From: JAWKVD01 sp041398225
Lineage (GTDB): Bacteria; Pseudomonadota; Alphaproteobacteria; Caulobacterales; Hyphomonadaceae
Direction: 5' to 3'
Assembly: GCA_041398225.1 (NCBI GenBank)
Contig: JAWKVD010000006.1
Location: 62,001 to 126,000 of the forward strand
Length of the DNA stretch: 64,000 bases
Every line of letters begins with the position of its first letter. Position 1 is the first letter of the stretch. Below are positions 32,554-43,652 of this stretch, one piece after another. The notes under the pieces were generated by a model. That model saw nothing but the letters and a program-made list of their open reading frames with translations, did no database searches and was not told the origin of the DNA. Both the position numbers and the translations under genes were made by a program.

Positions 32554-34608
32554 ATGCGTCTGACTGCTGTCGTGGCCGCCTGCGCTTTTCTTTCAGCTGC
32601 GGCGCATGCCGACGAGGGCATGTGGACGTTCGACAACTTCCCGTCGGCGAAAGTCAAAGAGGCGTACGGCTTCGCTCCGGACAAAGCCTGGCTCGACCGC
32701 GTGCAGCGTGCGTCGGTGCGTCTTGAGAACGGTTGCTCCGGGTCGGTCATCAGCAAGAGCGGCCTTGTGCTGACCAACCATCACTGCGTGGCCGATTGCG
32801 CCCAGTCTTTGTCGTCGGCGCGCGCCGACCTGCTGGCGGACGGTTTCCTCGCCGCCTCCCGCAAGGAAGAGAAGGGGTGCCCGGGCCTCGAGGTTTCGAT
32901 CCTTCAGTCGATCACCGACGTGACCGAGCGCGTGCAGGGCGCGACCGCTGGCGTGGCGCCGGCGCAGGTCTCCAGCATGCGTAGCGCCGAAATGGGCCGC
33001 ATCGAACAGGAAGCCTGCGGCGACGACCGCAAGCTCCATTGCGAGGTCGTCACCCTGTATCGCGGCGGTCAGTACAAGCTTTACCGTTATGATCGCTACG
33101 ACGATGTGCGCCTGGCGTTCGCGCCTGAGCTGCAGGCGGCCTTTTTCGGCGGCGATCCGGACAACTTCAACTTCCCGCGTTACGCGGTCGATATGGCGCT
33201 GCTGCGGATCTACCGGGACGGCAAGCCTGCGGCCTTCAAGGCCCCGCTGAAGCTCGATCCGAAGGGCGCGTCCGACGGCGATCCGGTGTTCGTCTCGGGA
33301 CATCCGGGATCGACCAATCGCCTGCTGACCGTTTCGCAGCTGGAATTTCAGCGCGACCACTACCTGCCATGGCGCGTCGAATATCTCGCCCAGATTCGCG
33401 GTGCGCTGCTTGCGACGGCCGCGATCGGTGAAGAAGAGGAGCGCCAGGTCCGCGAGGCGCTGTTCGGCGTCGAGAACTCGGTGAAAGTGTTCAAGGGACA
33501 ACGCGGCGCGCTGGTGGAGCCGGCCTTCTTCGCGGGTCTTGAAAGCGGAGAGCAGAAGCTGCGCGATGCGCTGGCCGCCGACGCTGGCCTTCGCGAGAAG
33601 TATGGCGACCCCTTCAAGGACATCGAGGCGCTGGCTCCGGTGCGCTCGGAACTCTGGATGCCCTACCAGATGCTGGAGTTGCGCATGGGCGCGGGCTCCC
33701 AGCTGCTGGCCGACGCACGCACGCTGGTGCGCGGCGCCACGGAGCGCGCCAAGCCCGCTTCGGACCGCCTGCCGGAATACGCCGACGGGCGTCTCGCCGG
33801 TCACCTGAAGGCGCTGTCCGCCGAGACCCCCATTCACCCCGTACTGGAGCGCCTTGAACTGGAGTTCTGGCTGCTCAAGACGCGTGAATATCTCGGTCCC
33901 GACAACTCTGCGGTGAAGGCGTTGTTCGGAGGTCGCTCGGCGTCGGACATCGCCCGGGATATCGCTGAAAACTCGTCACTGTCCGACCCCGCCGTGCGCA
34001 AACGCCTGTGGGAGCACCCGGAGCAGGTTCTGACCTCGAACGACCCCGCAATCGTCCTGTTCCGCCTCTTCGACGAGGCGGCGCGCGCGACCCGCAAATC
34101 ATATGAAGAGCGCGTCGCCGGACCGGAAAGTCAGGCGTCGGAGCGGATCGCCGCGGTGCGGTTCGCGGTTCTGGGTTCCGGGGTTTATCCGGACGCGACC
34201 TTCACGCTGCGCCTGTCCTATGGACAGGTGAAGGGATGGGATGATCCCGCTTTCGGAAAGATCCCCGCCTTCACCTACGTCTCGGGTCTCTGGAAGCGTG
34301 CAACCGGGGCGTTCCCGTTCAACCTTGCTCCGCACTGGCAGGGCGCCGAGACGAAGATCGACGGCGCCATCCCGATGAACTTCGTTTCGACGAACGACAT
34401 CATTGGCGGCAATTCGGGCTCGCCCGTGCTCAATCGCAAGGGCGACGTGATCGGTCTGGCCTTCGACGGCAACATTCATTCGCTGGGCGGCGCCTTCGGC
34501 TACGACCCCGTGCTGAACCGCACGGTTTCCGTCGCTTCGCCCTTCATCGTTGCGGCGCTGGACAAGATCTATGGGGCCAAGGCGTTGGTGAAGGAAATCG
34601 AGGACTAG
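32554..34608 (+). CDS. S46 family dipeptidyl-peptidase (DPP7/DPP11-like)
   Basis: The product has 684 residues with a Sec signal peptide (about 1-19). Family S46 exopeptidases remove dipeptides in the periplasm. The start EGMWTFDNFPSAKV, the catalytic histidine in LVLTNHHCVAD (residues 76-77), DNFNFPRYAVDMALLRIYRDG and the nucleophile S621 in GGNSGSP are all present. The residues that distinguish hydrophobic (DPP7) from acidic (DPP11) specificity cannot be assigned by eye. It lies upstream of a nucleoside transporter and a TonB receptor on the same strand, with gaps of about 180 bp and 80 bp. Confidence 0.95.
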   Translation: MRLTAVVAACAFLSAAAHADEGMWTFDNFPSAKVKEAYGFAPDKAWLDRVQRASVRLENGCSGSVISKSGLVLTNHHCVADCAQSLSSARADLLADGFLAASRKEEKGCPGLEVSILQSITDVTERVQGATAGVAPAQVSSMRSAEMGRIEQEACGDDRKLHCEVVTLYRGGQYKLYRYDRYDDVRLAFAPELQAAFFGGDPDNFNFPRYAVDMALLRIYRDGKPAAFKAPLKLDPKGASDGDPVFVSGHPGSTNRLLTVSQLEFQRDHYLPWRVEYLAQIRGALLATAAIGEEEERQVREALFGVENSVKVFKGQRGALVEPAFFAGLESGEQKLRDALAADAGLREKYGDPFKDIEALAPVRSELWMPYQMLELRMGAGSQLLADARTLVRGATERAKPASDRLPEYADGRLAGHLKALSAETPIHPVLERLELEFWLLKTREYLGPDNSAVKALFGGRSASDIARDIAENSSLSDPAVRKRLWEHPEQVLTSNDPAIVLFRLFDEAARATRKSYEERVAGPESQASERIAAVRFAVLGSGVYPDATFTLRLSYGQVKGWDDPAFGKIPAFTYVSGLWKRATGAFPFNLAPHWQGAETKIDGAIPMNFVSTNDIIGGNSGSPVLNRKGDVIGLAFDGNIHSLGGAFGYDPVLNRTVSVASPFIVAALDKIYGAKALVKEIED

Positions 34609-34789
34609 GGCGGTCGGCGTCGCCTCGTGCGCGAGCGGTCGGTGACCGAAACAGTCCATCCCCCGATTTGCTCCGCCTGCGGAGGGGCTGCGGCCAATCG
34701 TAACTGGACAGGCGGGGGGTGGATGGCCTTACTTCGCCGGTCGGGTCCCGGGCCTATTCCGGGGCGGAACTACGGGGATAGCGGGGCGC

Positions 34790-36088
34790 ATGTTGGATAA
34801 CCTCGGATGGGGGTGGGATAACGCCCGCGCGATTCTCGGCGTCGGCGTCATCTATCTGGTCGCTTGGGGCATCTCGGAGAACCGCAAGAGCTTCCCGTGG
34901 AAGATCGTCCTCGGCGCCAGCGGGCTTCAGCTCGCTTTCGCGCTGCTGCTCTATGGCCTTCCGCCGGTGAAGGAGGGCCTCTCGCAGGCCAGCGTGGTCG
35001 TGAACGCGCTTCAGGCCGCGACCCGGGCGGGAACCAATTTCGTCTTTGGATATGTCGGCGACAACACCGCCTGGACCTTTTCGGAGAGCGCGCCGGGGCC
35101 GGTGTTCTTCTTCCAGATCTTGCCGCTGGTGATCGTGGTCGCGTCGCTGTCCGCGATCCTCTGGCACTGGCGCATTCTGCGCTGGATCACCAAGGGGTTC
35201 GCCTTCATTTTCTCGCGCACCATGGGGCTTGGCGGCGCGACCAGCCTGGCGGTTTCGGCCAACGTCTTCATGGGCATGACCGAAGCGCCCGTGCTCATCA
35301 AACCCTACCTTCAGCGCATGACGCGTTCGGAGGTTTTCATCGTGATGACGGCCGGCTTCGCCACCATCGCCGGGTCGGTGATGGTGATCTACATCACTTT
35401 CCTTGAGCCGGTGATGAAAGACCCGCTGTCGCAGCTTCTCGCCGCCTCCCTCATGGCGGCGCCGGCCGCAGTCGCCATCGCCTTGACCATCGTACCGGAG
35501 ATCACCGACCGCACGGACCGCGCGCACGAACCGGAGTTCGAGTACCACTCGACGATGGACGCCTTCGCCACCGGCGCCTCGGATGGCATGAAGATCGTTC
35601 TGAACATCGCGACCATGCTGATCGCGGCGCTGGCGCTTCTCTATCTGGTCAACGCCATTCTGGGGGCGATCCCGGTCGGGGCGATCCCCGGCATGGGCAA
35701 CGAGCCGCTGTCGCTCCAGCGCATCCTCGGATGGATATTCGCGCCGCTGATGTACATGATCGGCGTACCGGCGGATGAAGCCCAGAAAGCCGGGTCCCTG
35801 ATGGGCGTTAAGACGGTGCTGACCGAGTTTGTCGCCTTCATCGACCTGTCCGCCGTCCCAATGGACGAGATGTCCGACCGGACCCGTCGAATCGTCGCGA
35901 ACGCCATCTGCGGCTTCGCCAATTTCGGCTCGGTGGGCATTCTGATCGGCGGCCTGTCGATCATTGCCCCTGAAAAGCGAGACCTTTTCCTGTCTCTCGC
36001 GTGGAAAACGTTGCTTTCCGGCACGCTCGCGACCTGTTCATCAGGCGCGGTGATCGGCCTCCTTCCTGCAAGCCTGTTCGCGAGTTAG
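34790..36088 (+). CDS. Concentrative nucleoside transporter (CNT/NupC family)
   Basis: The product has 432 residues and about ten hydrophobic segments. Family motifs include FVFGYVGDNTAWTF, QILPLVIVVASLSAILWH, MTEAPVLIKPYL and NFGSVGILIGGLSIIAPEKR. These inner-membrane proteins import nucleosides with H+ or Na+. The size matches the family (about 400-430). It is followed by a TonB receptor, which may supply a ligand across the outer membrane. Confidence 0.94.
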   Translation: MLDNLGWGWDNARAILGVGVIYLVAWGISENRKSFPWKIVLGASGLQLAFALLLYGLPPVKEGLSQASVVVNALQAATRAGTNFVFGYVGDNTAWTFSESAPGPVFFFQILPLVIVVASLSAILWHWRILRWITKGFAFIFSRTMGLGGATSLAVSANVFMGMTEAPVLIKPYLQRMTRSEVFIVMTAGFATIAGSVMVIYITFLEPVMKDPLSQLLAASLMAAPAAVAIALTIVPEITDRTDRAHEPEFEYHSTMDAFATGASDGMKIVLNIATMLIAALALLYLVNAILGAIPVGAIPGMGNEPLSLQRILGWIFAPLMYMIGVPADEAQKAGSLMGVKTVLTEFVAFIDLSAVPMDEMSDRTRRIVANAICGFANFGSVGILIGGLSIIAPEKRDLFLSLAWKTLLSGTLATCSSGAVIGLLPASLFAS

Positions 36089-36170
36089 GACAGGTTTCGT
36101 CCGCCCGCGCGTTTAGGGTGCGGAAGGAACAGCCCGCCGGAGAGCGGGCGGTCGGATACGGGAGGTTTCC

Positions 36171-38258
36171 TTGTTCAAGAAATTTGGTGCGGTCAGCTGG
36201 ATCGCAATCGCGGCGGCGTGTTCCTGTCCGGCCGCCTGGGCGCAGCAGACGAACGGCCCCAACGCGGAGGAATCGGCCGCGGAGAGCCCTGCGGACCAGC
36301 GCGTGCGGCCCGACGCGGCCGTGGTCATCATCTATGGCGACCGTCAGGCCCAGGACCCGGGTTCGAACTCGGTGATTTCGTCCGTCACGATCGAAGAGGT
36401 CCACGCGGATCATCCGGCGGAGATCCTGAACACGGTTCCGGGCGTGAACGTGCAGATGAACTCCGGGCAGGAAAACCTGGTGGCGATCCGCTCGCCGGTT
36501 CTGAGCGGCGGCGCGGGGCAGGGATCGTTCCTGTTCCTCGAAAACGGCCTTCCGATCCGGGCGCCGGGCTTCGGCAACGTCAACAGCGTTTTCGAACTGC
36601 ACCATGAAACGGCGGCCGCCATCGAGGTGGTGCGTGGTCCCGGATCGGTCCGCTACGGCTCCAACGCCGAGCATGGTCTGATCAACGTCATCGCGCCCGA
36701 GCCGGGTCAGGTCGGCTACAACTACATGGCCAGCCTCAGTCTCAATTCCCTGCAGCGCCTGCGAGCCGATACGGCGAGCGCCTACAAGCTCGGCGATGTC
36801 GACATGTTCGCGGCGCTCTCGATCACCGACGACAATGGCTGGCGCGACGCCTCCGGCGTCGACATGCAGAAACTGACATGGCGCGCCGCCGGGAATATGG
36901 GGGCGTGGCGCGTCGTCGGCGGCGTCACCGGCGTGAATCTCAATCAGGAGACGGCGGGCTACATTCAGGGTCCGCGCGCCTATGAAGACAAGGATTTCTC
37001 CACCACCAACCCGAACCCGGAAGCCTATCGCGATGCCTGGTCGAGCCGCGCCAACGTCCGGTTCGAGCGCGACTTCGACGGCAACACGCTGACAATCACG
37101 CCCTACGCGATCCTGCAGCAGATGGCGTTCATTCAGCACTTCCTGCCGACCCAGCCGGTCGAGAAGAACGGCCATGGCAGTCTCGGTTTGAACACGCGCT
37201 ACGTCTTCGGGCCGGACAATCTGCGCTGGACGGTCGGCGCGGATCTGCAATGGGCCGACGGCTATCTGAAGGAAATTCAGAGCGTGCCTTATCTGGGATC
37301 GCCCACGACCGGGTATCCGGAAGGCGTTCACTACGACTACGATGTCGAGACGCTGACGTCAGCGGTTTACGGCGAGCTGGATTGGGCGTTCGCGACCGAC
37401 TGGCGCATGGTCGGCGGCCTTCGCCTTGAGCACCACAATTACGATTACACCACCAACATCCCGGCGGGTGTGGACGGGCGCATTCGTGTTCCCGCAAGCC
37501 GTTCCGACAGCTTCGACCTTGCGACGCCGAAACTGGGCGTCGTGTATTCCGGATTGCCCGGGGGTACAGAGGTCTATGCGAACTATGCGCGCGGAGAACG
37601 CGCGCCGCAGGTCTCCGATCAGTATCGCCTGCAACGCTTCCAGACCGAAGACACGCTCAAAGTCGAAACGCTCGACAGTCTGGAGATCGGTATTCGCGGC
37701 GATGCGGGGCCGGTTCGGTACGATGTCGCCGCCTATACGATGAAGAAGGACAACTTCTTCTTCCGCGACGCCGACGGCTTTAACGTTCCGGACGGCAAGA
37801 CCGATCATGCCGGGATCGAGGCCCAGCTTTCAGGGGAATATGACAGCGGCCTGTTCTGGCGTGCGTCGGCCTCGTGGTCCGATCAGACCTACGCCTTCAA
37901 CCGCGACGTCGGGAACGCCGCCGAGGACATCGTCGATGGCGCCCAGATCGACACCGCGCCTGAATGGTTGGCGGACGGCGAACTCGGTTGGCGAGGCGAG
38001 CGCTATTCGCTGTCGCTCGCGGTCGAACATGTCGGCGAATATTTCACCAACGCCGCCAATACGGTCACCTATCCAGGGCACACGATCGCGAACCTGCGCG
38101 GTTCCTGGCGTTTCAGCGACGACTACGAAGCCTTCGCCATCATCCGCAACATTACCGACGAGCGCTATGCCGACCGGGCGGACTATGGCTTCGGCAACGA
38201 GCGCTATTTCCCCGGCGAGCCGGCCAACATTACGGTGGGCGTGCGGGTCCGGCGCTGA
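36171..38258 (+). CDS. TonB-dependent outer-membrane receptor
   Basis: The product has 695 residues. The start is a TTG at 36171 with GGGAGG 6 nt upstream, followed by a signal peptide (cleavage near AAWAQ). The plug domain has AEILNTVPGVNVQMNSGQENLVAIRSP and IEVVRGPGSVRYGSNAEHGLINV, and the rest is a 22-strand barrel rich in alternating aromatic residues, ending in ADYGFGNERYFPGEPANITVGV. It takes up a metal complex or small organic ligand using TonB. The ligand is unknown; the nearest gene, a nucleoside transporter, hints at nucleosides but does not prove it. Confidence 0.94.
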   Translation: MFKKFGAVSWIAIAAACSCPAAWAQQTNGPNAEESAAESPADQRVRPDAAVVIIYGDRQAQDPGSNSVISSVTIEEVHADHPAEILNTVPGVNVQMNSGQENLVAIRSPVLSGGAGQGSFLFLENGLPIRAPGFGNVNSVFELHHETAAAIEVVRGPGSVRYGSNAEHGLINVIAPEPGQVGYNYMASLSLNSLQRLRADTASAYKLGDVDMFAALSITDDNGWRDASGVDMQKLTWRAAGNMGAWRVVGGVTGVNLNQETAGYIQGPRAYEDKDFSTTNPNPEAYRDAWSSRANVRFERDFDGNTLTITPYAILQQMAFIQHFLPTQPVEKNGHGSLGLNTRYVFGPDNLRWTVGADLQWADGYLKEIQSVPYLGSPTTGYPEGVHYDYDVETLTSAVYGELDWAFATDWRMVGGLRLEHHNYDYTTNIPAGVDGRIRVPASRSDSFDLATPKLGVVYSGLPGGTEVYANYARGERAPQVSDQYRLQRFQTEDTLKVETLDSLEIGIRGDAGPVRYDVAAYTMKKDNFFFRDADGFNVPDGKTDHAGIEAQLSGEYDSGLFWRASASWSDQTYAFNRDVGNAAEDIVDGAQIDTAPEWLADGELGWRGERYSLSLAVEHVGEYFTNAANTVTYPGHTIANLRGSWRFSDDYEAFAIIRNITDERYADRADYGFGNERYFPGEPANITVGVRVRR

Positions 38259-38426
38259 TCTCCGGGGCGCGGATTCGGCAGATTCCATGGTTGAAGGGCG
38301 TGGTCGAGGGCGCTTTCGCCCCGTTGGCGCGCTGTTAAGCGTCCAGTCCGGCAAAAGCTTGCCTTTCCCGGGCGCTCACCGCTATGTGGACGCGACGAAA
38401 TTCGCAGGTTCAACAAGGCGGACGGC

Positions 38427-39959
<1,533 letters not shown>

Positions 39960-39976
39960 AAGCGGACGCGCCGGCC

Positions 39977-40423
39977 TTAGTATTCGGGCAGTTTCTTCAG
40001 CTCTTCGGTGAGCATGCGCAGGCTTTCCGGGTCCTGCGCCGCGAGCCGGCTCGTCGTCATGGCGATCCGGGTCTGGGCCTGCATCAAGGGCTGCATGCTG
40101 GCCAGCGCCGCAGCGGCGCGCTCTTCGTCGCTGAGCCCTTTGAGCTTCTCGGCGAGCGGCTCCATCTCCTTGGCGATGCGGTCGATCTCCGCCGCCGCCG
40201 CTTGAGCGCTTTCACGGTCGTGTGCGCTGTCCATGGCGTCGGCTATCGCCGACACCTGCCGCGCATACGCACCCATGGTCGAGTGATCCTCGGCGTCCAC
40301 CACCGTTCCCAGCGAAATGATGGGTTCGGACTCGGGTTCCGGGGCGGCCGGTTCGGGCTTCTCACCGCATGCGCCGAGCATGAACGCCGGCAGGAGGGAA
40401 AGGGCGAAAAGAGCACGCTTCAT
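39977..40423 (-). CDS. Small helical lipoprotein, function unknown
   Basis: The product has 148 residues with a lipobox (MLGAC) after the signal segment, then a Pro/Glu-rich linker. The rest is an Ala/Glu/Met-rich helical domain (about 45-140) that looks like a helical bundle with coiled-coil character. There are no catalytic motifs. It is transcribed against its neighbours and ends 18 bp after pccB. Confidence 0.75.
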   Translation of the reverse strand: MKRALFALSLLPAFMLGACGEKPEPAAPEPESEPIISLGTVVDAEDHSTMGAYARQVSAIADAMDSAHDRESAQAAAAEIDRIAKEMEPLAEKLKGLSDEERAAAALASMQPLMQAQTRIAMTTSRLAAQDPESLRMLTEELKKLPEY

Positions 40424-40745
40424 GAATCACCTGGCTGTTGGGCCGCCTGTCCCCGGCGACGGTCGAGCGGGAGACTAGGGCGCATTCGCAGCTTCCGCCA
40501 AGCGGTCGTTGGTAGCTGAACTGCCGGGGCGGGTTGTGAGCGATAAGGTCGGCCCAAGCGAAGTCGGCAGATCATTCTCCCGCAGAACGAAACATCGTTG
40601 AAGATGTATCTCACGACACCGCGAACACGCAGACGCGAGGCAAGCCTTGCCCTTTGAGTCAGTCCGTTGCAGCTTCGCGCCAGAAAAAGGCGGGAAAGCA
40701 CCCGCTTGGCGGTCGCCACGGCGAATGGCGGCAGGAGGAGGGAAT
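40424..40745. other. 322-bp divergent intergenic region
   Basis: It lies between the minus-strand lipoprotein gene and the plus-strand MHS transporter and should hold their promoters. There is a GGAGGAGGGA ribosome-binding stretch just before the transporter ATG at 40746. A frame open from 40647 continues into the transporter, but its composition before 40746 is that of non-coding DNA. I see no repeats. Confidence 0.5.
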
Positions 40746-42461
40746 ATGGCGACGGATACGGACGCTCAGGCTGCGCCTGCGCCCAAGCAGAACGAGGCGC
40801 TGGTCATCGGCGCGTCCAGCGTCGGAACCATGTTCGAATGGTACGACTTCTTCCTCTACGGATCGCTCGCCGCCAACATCACCCATCACTTCTTCTCGGG
40901 CGTCAACGAAACCACGGGCTTCATTCTGGCGCTTGCGGCGTTCGCCGCCGGCTTCCTGGTTCGCCCCTTCGGCGCGCTGGCTTTCGGACGCATCGGCGAC
41001 ATCGTCGGAAGGAAGAACACCTTCCTTGTCACCATGATCATCATGGGCGCGGCGACCTTCACCGTCGGTCTGCTGCCCAGCTACGCGACCATGGAATCTC
41101 TCGGCCCGGGCATGGGCGTGATCGCGCCCTTCGCGCTGGTCGCGCTTCGCGTCCTGCAGGGGTTGGCGATCGGCGGCGAGTATGGCGGCGCCGCGACCTA
41201 CATCGCCGAGCACGCCCCGGACGGCAAACGGGGCTTCTTCACATCGTGGATCCAGATCACCGCCACCATCGGCCTGTTCGTCTCGTTGATGGTGATCCTG
41301 GGCGTTCGCTCGTCGATGAGCACCGAACAGTTCGAGGATTGGGGCTGGCGCGTTCCCTTCCTGCTCTCGTCGGCGCTGTTGCTGGTGTCGATCTGGATTC
41401 GCCTGCAACTCAACGAAAGCCCGGTCTTCCTCAAGATGAAGGAGGAGGCGGCGACCTCCAAAGCGCCCCTGTCGGAAGCCTTCGGCAAATGGAGCAACCT
41501 GAAATACGTCCTGATCGCCCTGTTCGGCATGGTCGGAGGCCAGGCCGTCATCTGGTACTCGGGCACGTTCTACGGGTTGTTCTTCCTGCAGCAGGTCCTG
41601 AAGGTGGATGCCGGGCAAGCCAACATGCTCGTGGCGATCGCTCTGGCGGTTGGCACGCCGCTCTACATCTTCTTCGGCTGGTTGTCGGACAAGATCGGGC
41701 GCCGGCCGTTGGTGCTCGCGGGCCTTATCATTCCGGTGCTGACCTACTTCCCGCTCTTCCATGTCATGACGCAGGCGGCCAACCCGGCGCTGGACGCCGC
41801 GGTGAAATCCGCGCCTGTGGTGGTTCGCGCGGATACCTCGGAGTGTTCCTTCCAGTTCGATCCGGTCGGCAAGAACAAGTTCGATCAGAAGTCCTGCGAC
41901 ATCGCCAAGGCGTATCTCTCGCGCGCCGGCGTTACCTACACGACGGAGAAGCTTCCCGCGGGCGCGGTCACCGAAGTCAATGTCGGCGGCTCGACCTACG
42001 TGGCCCCTGATCCGCGTCAGCTGACGGGCGACCAACGCGCCACCGCGATCGCGGCCTATCATGCGCAACTCGGCGATGCGCTCGCCGCGGCGGGCTATCC
42101 GAAGAAGGCGGACCCGGCCAAGGTCAACGGAGGAATGGTGATCCTGATCATCGTTCTGACGCAGCTGTTCACGGCGATGATCTATGGGCCTATGGCGGCG
42201 ATGCTGGTTGAGTTGTTCCCCGCGCGCGTGCGCTACACCTCGATGTCGCTGCCCTATCATATCGGCAACGGATGGTTCGGCGGTTTGCTGCCGACAGTGG
42301 CGTTCGCCATCGTCGCCGCTACCGGCAACATCTATGCGGGCATCTGGTATCCGGTCGTGATCGCCGGCGTCACCTTCGTCATCGCGCTGTTCTTCCTGCC
42401 GGAAACCTACAAGCGCAACATTCACCACTTCTCGGGTGAGGACGACAAGTCGACCTTCTAG
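40746..42461 (+). CDS. MHS family MFS transporter with a large periplasmic insertion
   Basis: The product has 571 residues with 12 predicted membrane segments. The MHS signatures are present: GTMFEWYDFFLYGSLA at the start, GRIGDIVGRKNTF (loop 2-3) and RVLQGLAIGGEYGGAATYIAEHA. Members are H+ symporters for organic acids, betaine or related compounds. After the loop 8-9 motif GWLSDKIGRRP and the next helix comes an inserted hydrophilic segment of about 115 residues (around residues 345-460) with two cysteines. By topology it faces the periplasm. Its position between the two carboxylase genes suggests a carboxylate substrate, by inference only. Confidence 0.92.
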   Translation: MATDTDAQAAPAPKQNEALVIGASSVGTMFEWYDFFLYGSLAANITHHFFSGVNETTGFILALAAFAAGFLVRPFGALAFGRIGDIVGRKNTFLVTMIIMGAATFTVGLLPSYATMESLGPGMGVIAPFALVALRVLQGLAIGGEYGGAATYIAEHAPDGKRGFFTSWIQITATIGLFVSLMVILGVRSSMSTEQFEDWGWRVPFLLSSALLLVSIWIRLQLNESPVFLKMKEEAATSKAPLSEAFGKWSNLKYVLIALFGMVGGQAVIWYSGTFYGLFFLQQVLKVDAGQANMLVAIALAVGTPLYIFFGWLSDKIGRRPLVLAGLIIPVLTYFPLFHVMTQAANPALDAAVKSAPVVVRADTSECSFQFDPVGKNKFDQKSCDIAKAYLSRAGVTYTTEKLPAGAVTEVNVGGSTYVAPDPRQLTGDQRATAIAAYHAQLGDALAAAGYPKKADPAKVNGGMVILIIVLTQLFTAMIYGPMAAMLVELFPARVRYTSMSLPYHIGNGWFGGLLPTVAFAIVAATGNIYAGIWYPVVIAGVTFVIALFFLPETYKRNIHHFSGEDDKSTF

Positions 42462-42502
42462 GGAAGTCTCGGAGCGTTTGTGAGCGGTGGAGGGCGGCCT
42501 GC

Positions 42503-42967
42503 CTAGTGGCTGCGCTCCACCGGCGTGTCGCGTCCGCCGCCGGTAAAGCCCGACAGCAGCGACTCGATCTTGCGTCGCCATTCCCATTTGCGACGAAGCG
42601 CAGGGGTGTTCGGCGCGTCGTTTTCGGAGCGCGGGATCTGGATGTCGTTCATGCGCGGACGCAGGCCCCGGATTAGATCCTCTTCAATCTTCCGGCGCTC
42701 TTCTTCCGTCTCCACCCGCATGATGTGCCGCTCGGTCGCGCCAAGCACCCACCATGCGGTGCCCCATTTTTCGTGGCCGAGAAGGCGAGACCTCAGATTG
42801 GCGGCCTTGCCGACGTAAAGGGGCTCGAGGAAGAAGGCTAAACGGCGACGCACGAACACGTAGATGCCGCCGGAATCGTCGGGAATTCCGTGCTTCGTCA
42901 ACACGCTGCGGAACATGTAGCGGCGGCCGGACTCGCCGCGCCAGCGGTGCAAACCATAGAAGATCAT
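42503..42967 (-). CDS. GIY-YIG nuclease-superfamily protein
   Basis: The product has 154 residues. The domain is near the centre: GGIYVFVRR (GIY), PLYVGKAANLRSRLLGHEKW (YIG with the conserved arginine), EEDLIRGLRPRMND (metal-binding glutamate and asparagine). The C-terminal tail is basic. It resembles small housekeeping GIY-YIG proteins rather than an intron-borne homing enzyme, since there is no target-recognition domain and no interrupted gene. The function is unknown. Confidence 0.85.
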   Translation of the reverse strand: MIFYGLHRWRGESGRRYMFRSVLTKHGIPDDSGGIYVFVRRRLAFFLEPLYVGKAANLRSRLLGHEKWGTAWWVLGATERHIMRVETEEERRKIEEDLIRGLRPRMNDIQIPRSENDAPNTPALRRKWEWRRKIESLLSGFTGGGRDTPVERSH

Positions 42968-43022
42968 AGCCGAATCCCTCCCAGGCCCGCCTGAGGAATA
43001 CGCGACCTTCCGGTTCTTGCGG

Positions 43023-43037
43023 TTAATGAGCCCCTAA
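43023..43037. promoter_or_regulatory. Candidate CtrA-like box upstream of the channel gene
   Basis: The bases read TTAA, seven others, then CTAA, one mismatch from the CtrA consensus TTAA-N7-TTAA of Caulobacterales. It is 79 bp before the channel start codon. A single imperfect match can arise by chance. Confidence 0.2.
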
Positions 43038-43115
43038 GATTGAGTCCTCACCGAGTCCTCAACCGGGCGGTCTCGCCTGGAAGGTAAATGCGCAGCCGAC
43101 GCTCCGGAGAAAGCG

Positions 43116-43595
43116 ATGTTGGTCCCGAGCCTACTGGTTTCCCTGGGAATGGTGATCCTCACCGTCCTGATCCACTTCCGGGGACTGTCTTATCTGATCG
43201 CTATCCTGCGCGGGGAGCCGGCGCGCCGGTTTCGCGCCCACCACTCCTCATGGCGGCAGGGCGCCACCATTCTGGGCGTCGTCTTTGGACTTTTCTTTCT
43301 CCATACCATCGAGATCAGCATCTACGCGCTGCTGTTCATGTATCTGGAGATATTCCGTACCTTTGAGGCGGCGCTGTTCTACTCGGCCGCGAGCTTCACC
43401 ACGCTGGGCCTGGACATCGTGGTCGAGCGCTCCGAATGGCGGCTCGTTCCGGCGATTGAGGCGATCTCCGGGTTCATCCTGATTGGCTGGTCGACGGCGT
43501 TTCTGGTGTCCGTGACGGCCCGGATGGGGCTGTTGGAGGCAACGCTCGAGCAGAACGTCGATCCGCCGCCCCCGCGAGGGGAGAATTCGCCTTGA
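43116..43595 (+). CDS. Small ion-channel-like membrane protein
   Basis: The product has 159 residues. It has three hydrophobic segments (about 1-30, 45-75 and 110-130) and a pore-loop-like stretch EAALFYSAASFTTLGLDIVV between the second and third. This arrangement matches two-pore-type bacterial ion channels. The selectivity-filter equivalent is TTLGLDI, one residue shorter than TTLGYGDI, so potassium selectivity is uncertain. It precedes pccA by about 58 bp. Confidence 0.7.
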   Translation: MLVPSLLVSLGMVILTVLIHFRGLSYLIAILRGEPARRFRAHHSSWRQGATILGVVFGLFFLHTIEISIYALLFMYLEIFRTFEAALFYSAASFTTLGLDIVVERSEWRLVPAIEAISGFILIGWSTAFLVSVTARMGLLEATLEQNVDPPPPRGENSP

Positions 43596-43652
43596 CCTTG
43601 ACGGCGCTTTCGTCAGTTTGCGGACACCTCTTCTAGGCCCCGGGGCAATTGT

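Noticed and set aside
42503..42967. GIY-YIG gene as a homing endonuclease or mobile element
   Set aside because: No intron, intein, interrupted host gene or target-recognition domain; the protein is of the small stand-alone type.
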